Positions 1-10,189 of a DNA stretch of 64,000 nucleotides are shown here, in pieces. Numbering within the stretch: the stretch's first letter is position 1; every line of letters starts with the position of its first letter. The position numbers and the translations under genes are program-made. Below the pieces are notes generated by a model. That model searched no databases and was not told the DNA's origin. It saw only the letters and a list, made by a program, of their open reading frames with translations. The stretch is from Lotus japonicus (Eukaryota; Streptophyta; Magnoliopsida; Fabales; Fabaceae), in contig NC_080041.1 of the NCBI RefSeq assembly GCF_012489685.1, positions 37,189,780-37,253,779 of the forward strand, in the 5' to 3' direction.

Positions 1-1
1 T

Positions 2-655
2 TATGAATTGGAAAATAAATTTTTCAATTCCAAGCAAGGAACTCTCTCCGTGACAGATTACTATGGGACCTTGAATGGTCTATGGATTGAATTAGATCAG
101 TATCAAAATCTGAAGATGAAGTGTGATGCTGACTCCACAACATTGAATAAATTTATTGAAAAAGCGCGAATCTTTAAGTTTCTCTCTGGGCTTAACTCTG
201 AATTTGATCCGATTCGGGTCCAAATTTTGGGTAAAGAGCAACTCCCTTCTCTCTCAGAGGTGTTCTTTATAGTTCGTGGTGAAGAAACTAGGAGGACAGT
301 GATGGTGGAAGACAAATCAGTTGATGGTTCAGCCTTAGCCTCTGGAAAGGGTCCCATAAAAGGATCCACCTCTTCCGGACACCCTAACCATGATATTCGC
401 CCCAACCGTGATGATCGCTTCAACCGTGATGATCTCTTCAACCGTGATGATTGTTGCACTTACTGTAAGAGGTCTGGTCACACCAAAGAGTACTGTTTCA
501 AACTTTATGGAAGGGAAAACGTCCTTAGACGTATGAGGGGGTCCAAAGGTGCTCCGCAGAGGCGCGCAAATCACACAACTTCTGACATGGAAAATAATGG
601 TGAAGTCCCACCTGTACCACCAGCAGAATATGTCCCTAGCCTTAGCAAAGCATAA
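2..655 (+). pseudogene. copia gag polyprotein segment
   Basis: Open from the window edge to a stop at 653-655. The protein shows the plant copia gag (UBN2-type) pattern, including a YYGTLNGLWIELDQY stretch and a LSGLNSEFDPIRVQILG stretch. A CCHC zinc knuckle (C-x2-C-x4-H-x4-C, CTYCKRSGHTKEYC) follows at about 453-494. Gag would package element RNA in virus-like particles. Three near-identical RDD repeats (NRDDRFNRDDLFNRDD) precede the knuckle. The TAA at 653-655 separates gag from the protease in the same region, and no frameshift signal is evident, so decay is likelier than regulated readthrough. Confidence 0.88.
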
Positions 656-2003
656 TTGGAGCATCTGAGAGCTTTTATGGACTCATTGAGTAAGCCCTCT
701 GGTTCTTGTTCTCTCACAATGATTGGTAAGAGTTCTACCTTCTTATCTCTTAATGCTTTGAGTACTGAAAATGACTGGATTATTGACTCTGGTGCTACAG
801 ATCATATGACACCCACCCCTCACATTTATCTTCTTATTCCACTTACCCTGAAAAACACTATATCACTAAAGCATGTGCTTCATGTCCCAAAGCTTTCTAA
901 CAATCTTTTGTCCATCCATAAACTCACTCGAGACTTGAACTGTGTTGTAACCTTTTTCCACTCACATGGTGTTTTTCAGGATCTTGCCACGGGACAGATA
1001 ATTGGGATTGCTAAGGAACAGGACGGGTTATACTGTCTGCGGCACGAGGAAAGCAAGTGTCATTAGACTTGGGCATCCTCCTTTTAGTATTCTTAGGACC
1101 ATGTTTCCCCATTTATTTTCAAAAGTGTCAGTCGAATCTTTTCATTGTGATGTTTGTCAGTTTTCTAAGCATCATCGTTCAACTTTTCTTCCTAGTAATA
1201 ATAAATGTGCTCAACCTTTTGATCTTGTTCACTCTGATGTGTGGGGACCTTCGTCCATTTCTAATGTTTCTGGTGCAAAATGGTTTGTTACTTTTATTGA
1301 TGATTGTACTCGGATTACATGGGTTTTTCTTATGAAAGATAAGTATGAGGTGTTTCAATTATTTGTTAACTTTTTCCACATGATTAGAACACAGTTTGGG
1401 AAACCTATTAAGAGGTTAAGGTCAGACAATGCGAAAGAGTATGTTAACAAGAATTTTTCTGAATTTCTTACAAAAAATGGTGTGGTTCGTGAGTTGACTT
1501 GTGTTGACACCCCACAAAAAAATGGGGTTGCTGAAAGGAAAAATCGTCATCTTCTTGAAATCACTCGAGCTTTACTCTTTCAAATGAATGTTCCTAAGTT
1601 TTATTGGGGGGAAGCTGTCTTGACTGCTGCTTATTTAATCAATAGGTTACCTTCTAGGGTTTTATCTAGTGTTAGTCATGTGCAGGTTATGACTAGCTTC
1701 TTTCCGTCTGTGCCCATTAAGTCAGGTCTTCAAAGTCGTGTATTTGGTTGTTCCGCCTTTGTCCATGTTCACGGTCATCATCGGGGTAAGTTAGATCCTC
1801 GGGCTATTAAGTGCATCTTTATAGGATATGCCTCAGATAAAAAGGGCTACAAGTGTTATCATCCTCCTAGTTCTATATATCCATGTATGTTACTTTTCAA
1901 GAATCAGAGTCTTTTTATCCCAATCCTCAGCTTCAGGGGGGGAATACTCAGGAAGCTGAGTCTCAAGAATTGTCTGTTATTCCTCTTCTACAGGATCCCT
2001 TGA
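656..2003 (+). pseudogene. copia protease and integrase segment
   Basis: The retropepsin site is visible as DWIIDSGATDHM (about 773-808). The GAG-pre-integrase zinc region (LGHPPFSILRTMF and FHCDVCQFSKHHR) and the integrase core follow in another frame from about 1060. Core catalytic context is present: HSDVWGP, RSDNAKEY and NGVAERKNRHLLE, covering the D-D-E triad. The frame changes near 1057-1066, where the expected protease to integrase linker is shortened. The core runs out of frame near 1900. It would have cut and joined element cDNA to host DNA; the broken frame makes it inactive. Confidence 0.88.
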
Positions 2004-3508
2004 TGCCTTCCTCCATTCCTATCACTGAGGACAGTGATGATGATGACAATGGTCCTAAACTAGTACCAAATCAGAATGATGACAATGGTCCTGAACTAGT
2101 ACCAAATGAGAATGATGACAATGGTCCTGAAGTAGTACCAGATCAGAATAATGTTGACATGTTCAGGATAAAGTACCAGCGGAAAGTAAAACCTGTCCTG
2201 ATCCAACAACAAGTCCAATCGTCTGATCCTGAGGTAAGTGTTCCGAACCTTGAGCCTAGTAATTCCTATGAGCATAACCTTGATGACTTACCTATTGCCT
2301 TACGAAAAGGAAAACGTTCTTGTGCCAAGTACCTTATATCCCAGTTTGTGTCTACTCAAAATCTTTCTGTGCAGCATCAGAGTTTTATTTCAGCTATTGA
2401 CTCTATTAGAGTCCCTACATCAGTACAAGAAGCATTAAAAGATAAGAACTGGATTCAAGCCATGAATGAAGAGATGCATGCACTGGACAAAAATGGAACT
2501 TGGGAGATTGTTGAGAAGCCAAATAACAAGAGGACAGTAGGTTGCAGGTGGATATATACCGTGAAGTACCGATCTGATGGCACACTTGAAAGGTATAAGG
2601 CGAGGCTAGTTGCAGAGGGATACACCCAGACCTACGGAATTGATTATGAAGAGACATTTGCTCCGGTAGCAAAAATGAACACTATAAGAATCATTCTTTC
2701 CTTAGCAGCTCATTTTGATTGGGAGTTGCAACAGTTTGATGTTAAAAATTCTTTCTTGCATGGAGATTTGGAGGAAGAGGTGTATATGGAGATTCCACCG
2801 GGGTATGACCCTACTTCAGGAAGAAATAAGGTGTGCAAACTGAAGAAGGCCCTATATGGGCTCAAACAGTCACCCCGAGCTTGGTTTGGGAGATTCACTA
2901 ATGCTATGGTGTCTCTGGGTTATAAAAAAAACCAAGGTGATCATACCCTCTTTATCAAACATACTCAAAATGGTAAACTCACTCTTCTGTTAGTCTATGT
3001 AGACGATATGATCATTGCAGGTAATGATGAACTTGAGAAGCAGAATCTGAGGAAACAGTTGGCAGCCCAATTTGAAATGAAGGATCTTGGAAAACTGAAA
3101 TATTTCTTAGGTATGGAGGTGGCATACTCGAAGCAAGGAATTTTCATATCTCAAAGAAAGTATGTCCTTGATCTTCTCAAAGAGTCTGGCAAATTGGGTT
3201 GTAAGCCCATTGGAGTGCCTATAGAGCAAAACCAGAATGTAGTTGCCAGATCAAGCGCAGAGGCAGAGTTTAGAGCCATGGCTCAAGGAGTTTGTGAACT
3301 GTTGTGGATGAAGATCATACTGGATGATTTGAAAATAAAGTATGAAGCTCCCATGAGACTCTTCTGTGATAATAAATCTGCCATTAGTATTGCTCATAAT
3401 CCAGTCCAACACGACAGAACAAAGCACATAGAGATAGACCCGCACTTCATCAAAGAGAAATTGGATAGTGGTCTAATATCTACACAGTATGTCCCCTCAG
3501 GACTTTAG
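1883..3508 (+). pseudogene. copia reverse transcriptase / RNase H with internal deletion
   Basis: The segment begins with an acidic linker containing three tandem DDNGP-L/V-VP repeats (about 2035-2150). The RVT_2 domain follows: WIQAMNEEMHAL, YKARLVAEGYTQ, QFDVKNSFLHGDLEEEV, ALYGLKQSPRAW, and the active site YVDDMIIAG near 2997. RNase H is represented only by its last part (SSAEAEFRAMA, then DNKSAISIAHNP and TKHIEI). Between PIEQNQN and VVARSSAEA the normal connection domain and the first RNase H catalytic region are absent, and the join is in frame. A TAG at 3506-3508 cuts off the conserved LPDVLTKGLP tail, which still follows. Confidence 0.9.
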
Positions 3509-3608
3509 TTGCCTGATGTGCTCACCAAAGGACTTCCCTTGGAGCGGTTTCGAGAGCTTACTTGCAAGCTGGGAATGATAGATATTCATTCACCAGCTTG
3601 AGATGGGG

Positions 3609-3800
3609 TGTTGTAAATAACGAATTAATATAAGAATTATTATTAGAAGATTATATTCAGTATTAGGAGATTTATTCTCTTATTAGGAGATTGTGTACAT
3701 AATTAGTTATTTCCTTATTTAGGATTAGTCTTCTTTTATATAATGTAATTACCCTTTGTATTCTGATTAAGAAGTAATAATACAATTTCTCCTACTTTCA
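3609..3800 (+). repeat. 3' LTR of copia element
   Basis: Starts TGTTGTAAAT directly after the polypurine tract GAGATGGGG and ends CTACTTTCA, giving the TG...CA boundary. It contains a TATATAA-like box at about 3736. The MULE transposase frame resumes in the very next bases (VKQYTFLYKFSAEL when read from 3802), which fixes the right boundary. The right flanking 5 bases, TGTCA, are the predicted target duplication. The partner LTR is outside the window, so the length of 192 bp rests on the boundaries only. Confidence 0.75.
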
Positions 3801-5499
3801 TGTCAAACAATACACCTTTCTCTACAAATTCAGTGCTGAACTCAGGAGGACTTCTCCAGGCAATACATGTAAAATGCATTTGGAGAACCTTGCTGGATCT
3901 ATACAACCTAGGTTTGGTAGGTTCTATATGTGTCTTGAAGGTTGTAAGAGGGGATTTCTTCAGGGTTGTAGACCTTTTATTGGATTAGATGGCTGTCATC
4001 TGAAGACAATGTATGGAGGTATTCTCTTATGTGCTGTAGCAAGGGATCCTAATGACCAAAACTTCTCATTGGCTTTTGCTGTAGTGGAGTCAGAGTGCAA
4101 GGACAGCTGGCATTGGTTCCTTGATCTGCTACTCCTTGATATTGGTCCAGATAGAAGATGGATCTTCATATCTGACCAACAGAAGGTAAACTAATTTTTT
4201 TTTATCATCTTCATACATATTATACCATCATTTTAGGTATACTGATTGTATGCATGCTAATAAGGTCTGCTGAGCTGTTTGGAGGGATTTGAACACAGGT
4301 TCTGCTTGAGGCATCTTTATGCCAACTTCAAGAAGAAGTTTGGAGGTGGTGTTGTGATTAGAAATCTTATGATGGCAGCAGCAAAGGCAACTTATCGCCA
4401 ACTGTGGGAAGAGAGAATGTTGGAGCTGAGGGGAGAAAATCAAGCAGCATGGGAGTGGTTGATGGCAATACCTACCAGGTATTGGTGTAAGCATGACTTC
4501 ACCTTCTACCCAATGTGTGATGTCCTCATGAACAATTTGTCAGAATCATTCAATTCAACAATTCTATTGGCAAGGGACAAGCCAATTCTGACCATGATGG
4601 ACTAGATCAGGACATATTTAATGGGTAGGTTTGCAACCTTGAGAGAGAAGTTTCACAAATTTAGAGGGGATGTAATGCCTAAGCCTTTGAAGCGGCTGGC
4701 ATGGGAGACTGAGAAGGCTTCTCACTGGTTTCCAACAATGTCCTCAGAGTGGAGGTTTGAAGTGAAACACATAGTTTCAGGTATGAATTAAAACAAAACT
4801 ATAAACACACCTTTTATTTTGATGCTTTATGGTGACCTAATGCTGCCATGTGATTCAAACAGGTGAGGGATTTGTTGTGGAATTGACCAAACATGAGTGC
4901 TCATGCAATCTGTTCCAGTTGGTTGGCATACCATGCAGACATGATGTGGCTTCCATAGCATGTAAACGTCTCAGGCCACAGGATTTTGTGCATCAATACT
5001 ACAAGAGAGCTGCATATGAAGCCACATATGGGCATGAGATCACTCCAATTAATGGGCCAAAACTGTGGCGGCCTACAAATGACCCTGAGATCCTTCCTCC
5101 CATAAAGAAGAGAGGGCTTGGAAGGCCTAAGAAGCTAAGAAGAAGGGATCCCCTTGAAGAAACAGGCACCACAATACTGAGCAGGACAGTGGCTAGACAC
5201 AGATGCAACAGGTGTGGTCAGCATGGCCATAACACAAGGAGATGCCCCAATCCAGTAGAGAGTCAGGTTCCAAAAGCAGGTCAAGGGTCTGAGGCAGGTC
5301 AAGAGCCAGGTCAAACAGTAGGAGAAGAGGCATCTCAAGTCATCAATGCAACACAAAATGTAAGTAAGCAAGCTTATTGTGGCTACAAATTTATGTAAAT
5401 TTTTCATAAAAAATACTTAATATTCACCCTATTCATATTGAACAATATCAGATCCAGATCGAACATGATGACATACCAGCCATGTTAAGGGAGCAATGA
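3801..5499 (+). pseudogene. MuDR-type MULE transposase (mudrA-like), interrupted and with a nonsense codon
   Basis: The catalytic MULE domain is recognisable: GCRPFIGLDGCHLK with the first acidic residue, then WHWFLDLLLLDIG and FISDQQK. Next come HRFCLRHLYANFKKKFGG and the NLSESFNSTI block. An intron (4781-4862) leads to a SWIM zinc finger (HECSCNLFQLVGIPCRHDV, C-x-C-xn-C-x-H). A zinc knuckle follows (CNRCGQHGHNTRRCP, about 5203-5250). A last intron (5360-5451) leads to a stop at 5497-5499. Defects: the N-terminus is severed by copia at 3800; a TAG at 4603-4605 replaces the tryptophan expected in MMDWIRTYLMG; the exon junction around 4184-4266 does not splice in frame. The transposase would cut and reinsert its element; this copy cannot. 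Confidence 0.88.
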
Positions 5500-6154
5500 C
5501 AATGGGATGCCATGGCAAGATACAACACTGTTGAAGCAGGGCCATCCAATGTTGCTGGTGGAAGTGCAGGACCTGATGTAGTAAATGGAAATGGAACTGG
5601 AGTTGTTCAAGAAAGTTGATGGTTGTTGTGGTTGTGGAGCAATAATGGAGGGCAGAAAGATATTTAATGTGAACAGACCAAGTGGGACAATTTTGTGGTT
5701 TGTTTACATTACTTTGACAGCACATGCGCGCACATTTTGATATAGTTTAGGCTGCACATGGGTTGCAGTGCTTTATGTTGTTTTTTGATGTAATTTGGAC
5801 CACTAAAGCATGATGCTTTGTTTGCTTAGGACCTTTTTTTAATCTGAATGTGTGGATGTGTGGACCACTTTGACATTGAATTATGAAGGTTTGATGTTGT
5901 TGGAATTACATTAGTCAAAGATTCTCTCTTTCACTTTACTTTATGTGTCTTGTAGTTCTTTTTACCTTTCAATTACCAGTGCTTACAAATGCTTCATTAT
6001 ATAGATCAAAACATGCATACAAAAAGAAACAATTCCATTGCCATTTCTTCTGAATTCAGAAACTTGTTACAACAAACAACTCCAATTCAGGAACTTGTTA
6101 CAACCAACAACTCTAAAAATTAAACCTTACAATAACTTTCATTCCCTTCTCATA

Positions 6155-6710
6155 TTACATTTTTCCATAAATGAAGCAAAAGCTAACAACCCAAGCTAAC
6201 ACAACAATCAATATGGCTACAAAGGCCATATTCTTATTCAGCATCTCACAGTCAAGCTTCCAAATCTTGTTCTTGCTTTCCTCAAGTTTCCCCTTTGTAT
6301 CCTCCAATTTCATTTTTGTATCCTCCAATTTCATCTTCAATTCATCCAGTTTCTTCTTCGATTCTTCCAACTCTGTCCTCAACATATCAACAACACCTTC
6401 TCTTCCTGAACTTTGGACTACAACTTCATCATCCCATAAGAAGAATCCACAATCCTTAGGTGTCTACAACAAGAGTGAAAATGGGAACGGATTTATAAAT
6501 GGAAATTTACCTTCAAATCACAATAAAAATGGCAGAATGTGGGAGAGAAATTACCTTGAAATTCCTGCATCTCCAGAAATGTCTTCCTGGGTTTTCAGAA
6601 GTGTGGGATGTCAGGTAAACAATTAGTTCCCCACAAGCACATATTCCACCAGCAGGCATGGAATAAGTGGCTGAAGATGCACACGAGCCAGATGAACAAG
6701 GCCTTCTCAT
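6155..6710 (-). CDS. GRF-type zinc finger, coiled-coil, tail-anchored membrane protein
   Basis: Two exons, 6710-6555 and 6463-6155, joined by a GT-AG intron in phase 0, give 154 residues without a break. The GRF finger spans about residues 18-65: CACGELIVYLTSHTSENPGRHFWRC, then DCGFFLWDDE, with all four cysteines and the NPGR core. A coiled coil follows (residues about 85-130) built from near-exact MKLEDTK heptads. It ends in one hydrophobic segment (MAFVAILIVVLAWVVSFCFIYG) four bases short of the stop region, a tail-anchor layout. GRF fingers bind nucleic acid in other proteins; the role here is unknown. It is inside the MULE, antisense to the transposase, and its 5' end faces the right terminus. 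The start at 6710 was chosen over 6755 because homologous proteins begin close to the finger. Confidence 0.72.
6290..6352 (+). repeat. 21-bp tandem repeats inside GRF gene coiled coil
   Basis: The unit TTGTATCCTCCAATTTCAT occurs twice at about 6295-6335, with degenerate neighbours. It encodes the MKLEDTK heptads on the minus strand, so the coiled coil has grown by whole-heptad duplication. Confidence 0.7.
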
Positions 6711-7269
6711 GGTTGAGTTGTGAAGAAATCGAACCAGGAAATCCGTGAAGTACAAAGGACGGGAAATCGAGAGAAAGAAGAGAGAAATCGATGGAAGGGA
6801 ACGAATAAGGGGAAGAAATCGAAAGGGAGGAGGAGGCGGTTCGATGGAGGAGGTGATTCGATGGAGGAGAAGAGAAGAAGGGAAGAAGGAGATGTCGAAG
6901 AACCCTAATTTTGATTTGGGAATTGAGGTTTTTAAGGAGAAAGGTGAGAGTTAAGAGGGTTCAGAGGGTTGATTAATTCATTTTAGGATTTAGGTTAATT
7001 GGTTTTAAATATGGGGCTTCATTATAAATTTAAAAAATTTATTTAACTTTTTTTTAATTTTTTTTTTAAATTTAAATGACACGTCATTTAATGAAAATGA
7101 CGTGGCATGGACACATTGGACGGTTGAGCACGGCGGCCGGAGGAAAAGCCCGTCAAGGATGGATTCCAAAAAAAAAAGGTAGTCTGAGGGTGGCGCTAGG
7201 AAAATTTTTCAGCGAGGGACGGAAATCAAATCTCGCCTAAAGTTCAAGGACGGTTTTCTGGTTTAACCC

Positions 7270-7652
7270 TAAAATTTAAAAACTGTCACGTGATCCTCTC
7301 CCTGATTCTTACATTCTTCTTCACAAAGCCTTTTTTTTTGGAAGAACACACAAAGCCAATTTGAAAACACAGGAAATTGCACAAAACACCATGTCCTCCA
7401 AAACGACATGTCACGGTGTGGGGCTGCAAAGATTATGATTTCTTCGATTGATGTAAATTTCTTGATAGATATAGGGGATCCATATCTTGTTATTGGGTTA
7501 GAACTGCAAACAGATGGAAGCATGTTAGACAGACAGGGGAAATGGACCATTGGCTTGGAAAGATTATATCAGAACAAGAGAGAAAAGGAATTAATGGTAT
7601 TTCTTTTGTCATGAAAAACCTTTCTGCAGTAGCAAAAAATAGTTTTTGTTTA
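7270..7652. other. Spacer between two MULEs, no gene recognised
   Basis: Short open frames exist on both strands (for example 7408-7614 on +), but none has recognisable family features. The bases ending at 7652 (TTTTGTTTA) are the target site of the next element. Confidence 0.5.
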
Positions 7653-8680
7653 GAGTAAATTACACTCAACTACCCTGAAGTTTCTCAGTAAAACACTAAA
7701 CTCCAAAGTTGCTAAAATATTACACTCCACCCCATCTATTACAGAATATTCTCTTTAACCTTAGTTAACTAATTGGTTAACACTAAATAATAAAAATATA
7801 TCATAAACTGATCAAATTTTAATCTCATTTTACAATTTAACATTTTTTTTCTTATTCTTTTGCCTTTTAACGTTATCCATCTCACTGCAAAAAAAAAACG
7901 TTATCCTTCCATATTTTTTTTCTCCTTGTTGATTCCTCATTCACATAAGCTGAGACACGTTAAAAATTCCCCCGTCCACATGTATACGGATTGCTTGATC
8001 CATCAAGCTGAGACACATTAAAATTGATTCTCCAATTTATATAGCCAAACAACAATTTCCCAAAACTTGTGAATTTGAATAAGGAACGCAAGACCCAGTA
8101 GTAGAAACAGGTACCCATCACTTGAAACTTGAAAGAGAGCCTAGAAGTAGAAGTATGATAATCGATTCAGATTCTACATCTCCATGAACTAATAAGCCAC
8201 CCCACTAAAACCCTAGCTGATGCCCCTAAACCCCAAATTTCAGTTAGCAAAGGGAGAAGAAAAACCAAAAATCTCAAAATGAAGGGTAGGAGATAAAGGA
8301 TGCAGCTCCAGGAAGGGAGGAACAACAGTCATGGCGGTGAGCGAACGACAAACAAGACGAGAGAACAAGGAACAGGATGAACTGGCCGCAACCACGACGA
8401 GGTCTTGTGGCGTCACATGGTGAGATGTTGCTCGGCCTCTTTGTCTCTCTAACCTTCCAAGATTTTTCTTAACTTTCTACCATGGTCTGTTTTTTTTACT
8501 TTTAACTTGGGTTAAGTAACTTTATTCTGTTTAATTAAAAAAAATTGAAATAGTATACTAAACAAACGACGTCAAAAAGAACAGTAGTGGCAACTTAAAA
8601 AAAGGGGTAGGGTGTAATTTTTATTCAACTTGGGAGTTTAGTGTTATATTAATAAACCTCTAGTTGGGTGTAATTTACTC
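7653..8680. mobile_element. Non-autonomous Mutator-like element with 9-bp TSD
   Basis: Ends are inverted: GAGTAAATTACACTCAACT on the left and, reversed, GAGTAAATTACACCCAACT on the right. Similarity continues for about 45 bp to AACACTAAACTCC. The element is flanked by a perfect 9-bp duplication, TTTTGTTTA, at 7644-7652 and 8681-8689, the hallmark of Mutator insertion. It is 1028 bp long with no transposase. The interior around 8080-8420 is less AT-rich and could be captured host sequence, but I do not recognise a gene in it. Confidence 0.9.
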
Positions 8681-8689
8681 TTTTGTTTA

Positions 8690-9038
8690 AATACTTTTCA
8701 AAATGTTCAAATATTTGGGCATATTGCCAAGTGGGTTGATCACGTATATGTAAGCAACAAGAATAGATGTGTTGTTTTACTAGGTTGGGTGAGGGGATAA
8801 TCAGGTGCGGCGACTCCAAGTTGAGGAGCAATTAAGAATCCGATGAAAATAAATTGAGGGTTTTTGAGTTTTCACTTTCCAGGTTTCCTCTCAAATTTTC
8901 ATGAAAAGAAAAACAAGGGAAAGAGGGGTCACGTGACAATTTTGAAGTTTCAATCTTAGCCTTGAATTTCTAATAAAATTAGGGTCAGAACTTACTCCTG
9001 GAGTCAAGATATTCCTCCTCTTAAATTATATGGATCTT
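8690..9038. other. Intergenic, no gene seen
   Basis: No coding or RNA feature could be supported. The ORF at 8649-8831 on - overlaps the transposon end and shows no family features. Confidence 0.5.
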
Positions 9039-9051
9039 ATTTGTTATAAGA

Positions 9052-9194
9052 ATATCCTTGAAGGATAGCTCAAGTGGTAAGAGCTAAGTACATAAGGGTT
9101 GGATGGGATGAAGGGTGAAGGGTCCCGGGTTCGAACCCGGAGGAGGAATTAATTTACTAATAAATCTAACAACTAACATTGGCCTATAAAAAAA
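9052..9194 (+). mobile_element. tRNA-derived SINE
   Basis: It carries RNA polymerase III promoter boxes: an A box in GATAGCTCAAGTGGTAAGAG (about 9064) and a B box in GGGTTCGAACCC (about 9127-9138). These are followed by an unrelated body and a short A tail (TATAAAAAAAA). It is flanked by a 13-bp duplication, TTGTTATAAGAAT, at about 9039 and 9195. The same head occurs in SINE copies near 31850 (+) and 53000 (-), so the family is repeated in this window. Confidence 0.85.
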
Positions 9195-9312
9195 ATTGTT
9201 ATAAGAATTTTAAGGGTGAAGGGTCCCGGGTTCGAACCCGGAGGAGGAATTAATTTACTAATAAATCTAACAACTAACATTGGCCTATAAAAAAAATTGT
9301 TATAAGAATTTT
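9111..9312 (+). repeat. 101-bp tandem duplication covering the SINE 3' half
   Basis: Bases 9111-9211 and 9212-9312 are essentially identical. The unit runs from AAGGGTGAAGGGTCCC, just before the B box, through the SINE tail and target duplication to ATAAGAATTTT. The duplication therefore happened after the SINE inserted and leaves a second B box without an A box. Confidence 0.92.
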
Positions 9313-9357
9313 AACTAAAGGTGTTGGATAGTGCTCCTCATTAAGTTATTTTAAAAC

Positions 9358-9705
9358 AATCATTGTACACTTTGTTTGGTAGAGGGAGGTTTGGATAGAG
9401 AGAGATGGAGAAGAGAGAGTTAGGGGGAAGTATGTGTGTTTGGTAGGTGAGAGGAGGGAGATAGAGGGGAGAAAAAGTGGTGGGTCCCACCACTTTTTTG
9501 GTCTCTCCAAATTGAAGAGAGATTGAAGAGAGATGAGTGAAGCTTGATTTACACTATGTTTGGGGTCTCTCTCTTCTCTATCTCTCTTCTCTTTAAATCT
9601 ACTCTATTTCTCACCTATTTCTCTCTACTCAACTTCTCTCTTCTCTACTCTCTCTTTTCTATCTCTCTCTTCTCTACCAAACAATTCAACGGGTGTAAGT
9701 CACAA
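9358..9705. mobile_element. GA/CT-rich fold-back element (hAT-MITE-like)
   Basis: The left half is purine-rich (TTTGTTTGGTAGAGGGAGG with many GAGAGA runs). The right half is its pyrimidine-rich complement, ending TCTCTACCAAACAATTC. Both ends carry TTTGGTAGAG in inverted orientation. Exact ends and a target duplication are not resolved. The two + strand ORFs at 9544-9766 are translated CT repeats, not genes. Confidence 0.6.
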
Positions 9706-10189
9706 TGGAGAACTCGATTTTCTTAGAAAAACATTAGACCTTCACCGCATCCGGTTTGAATTGTGAGAAAAATTTTAAATCATTACATTTTTTTTTTGAC
9801 ACCAGCTGTTATTATTATTAAACTCCAGGATTGGATATAAAAAAAGAAAAGAAAACAGTCCTGGAGTAGATTAATCCGAAATTGAAAATCGTTCTTCTGC
9901 CTTGGGTTCGGTATTGCGGATTTCTCCCTCATCTCATCTCGTCCGTTCTTCACTCCCTACTGTGAGCGCTCTCCCTGTTCTCTCTCGTGCTTTCTGAAAA
10001 TGTAGCCTGTGCTGTTTTACTTATATGCCATTTCTACTCGCATCGCATGCTTAAATTATTTTTATTCAATTCAATTCCTTTCCTTTGAATGTTCAAGTTA
10101 AACAAGGGATTTCCATAACCTTTGAGGAAGGAGGGTATTGAATATTGATAGGCATATATATACATAAACCTGCTATTAGAAATGTGTAT

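Larger units (their letters stand above)
1..3800 (+). mobile_element. Ty1/copia retrotransposon, 5' truncated by window edge
   Basis: Gag, protease, integrase, reverse transcriptase and RNase H pieces occur in the Ty1/copia order on the + strand, followed by a polypurine tract (GAGATGGGG) and a 3' LTR. The 5' LTR and start of gag lie left of the window. The reading frame is broken at about 655, 1060 and 1900-2000, and by a stop at 3506-3508. About 110-130 codons are also missing between RT and RNase H, so this copy is dead. It sits inside the transposase frame of the MULE to its right. Class is certain from domain order; the family name is not assigned. Confidence 0.93.
3801..7269 (+). mobile_element. 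Mutator-like element (MULE), 3' two-thirds, two convergent genes
   Basis: Contains a MuDR-type transposase on + and an intact GRF-finger gene on -, converging near 5.5-6.2 kb. The right end (about 7075-7269) looks like a long MULE terminal inverted repeat: it has GC-rich segments, a run reading inward from GGGTTAAACCAGAAAACCG, and ends in GGTTTAACCC. That style resembles the proven MULE terminus at 16983 (GGGTTAATCG). The left end was displaced by the copia insertion and lies left of the window, so the terminal repeat pair and 9-bp duplication cannot be verified here. Confidence 0.75.

Noticed and set aside
6171..6626. 151-codon frame on + across the GRF gene
   Set aside because: Phe/Ser-rich shadow of the minus-strand coiled-coil exon.
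9061..9140. tRNA-like sequence with A and B boxes
   Set aside because: It has no acceptor-stem pairing, has an A tail and a target duplication, and recurs elsewhere with the same tail. It is a SINE head, not a tRNA gene.
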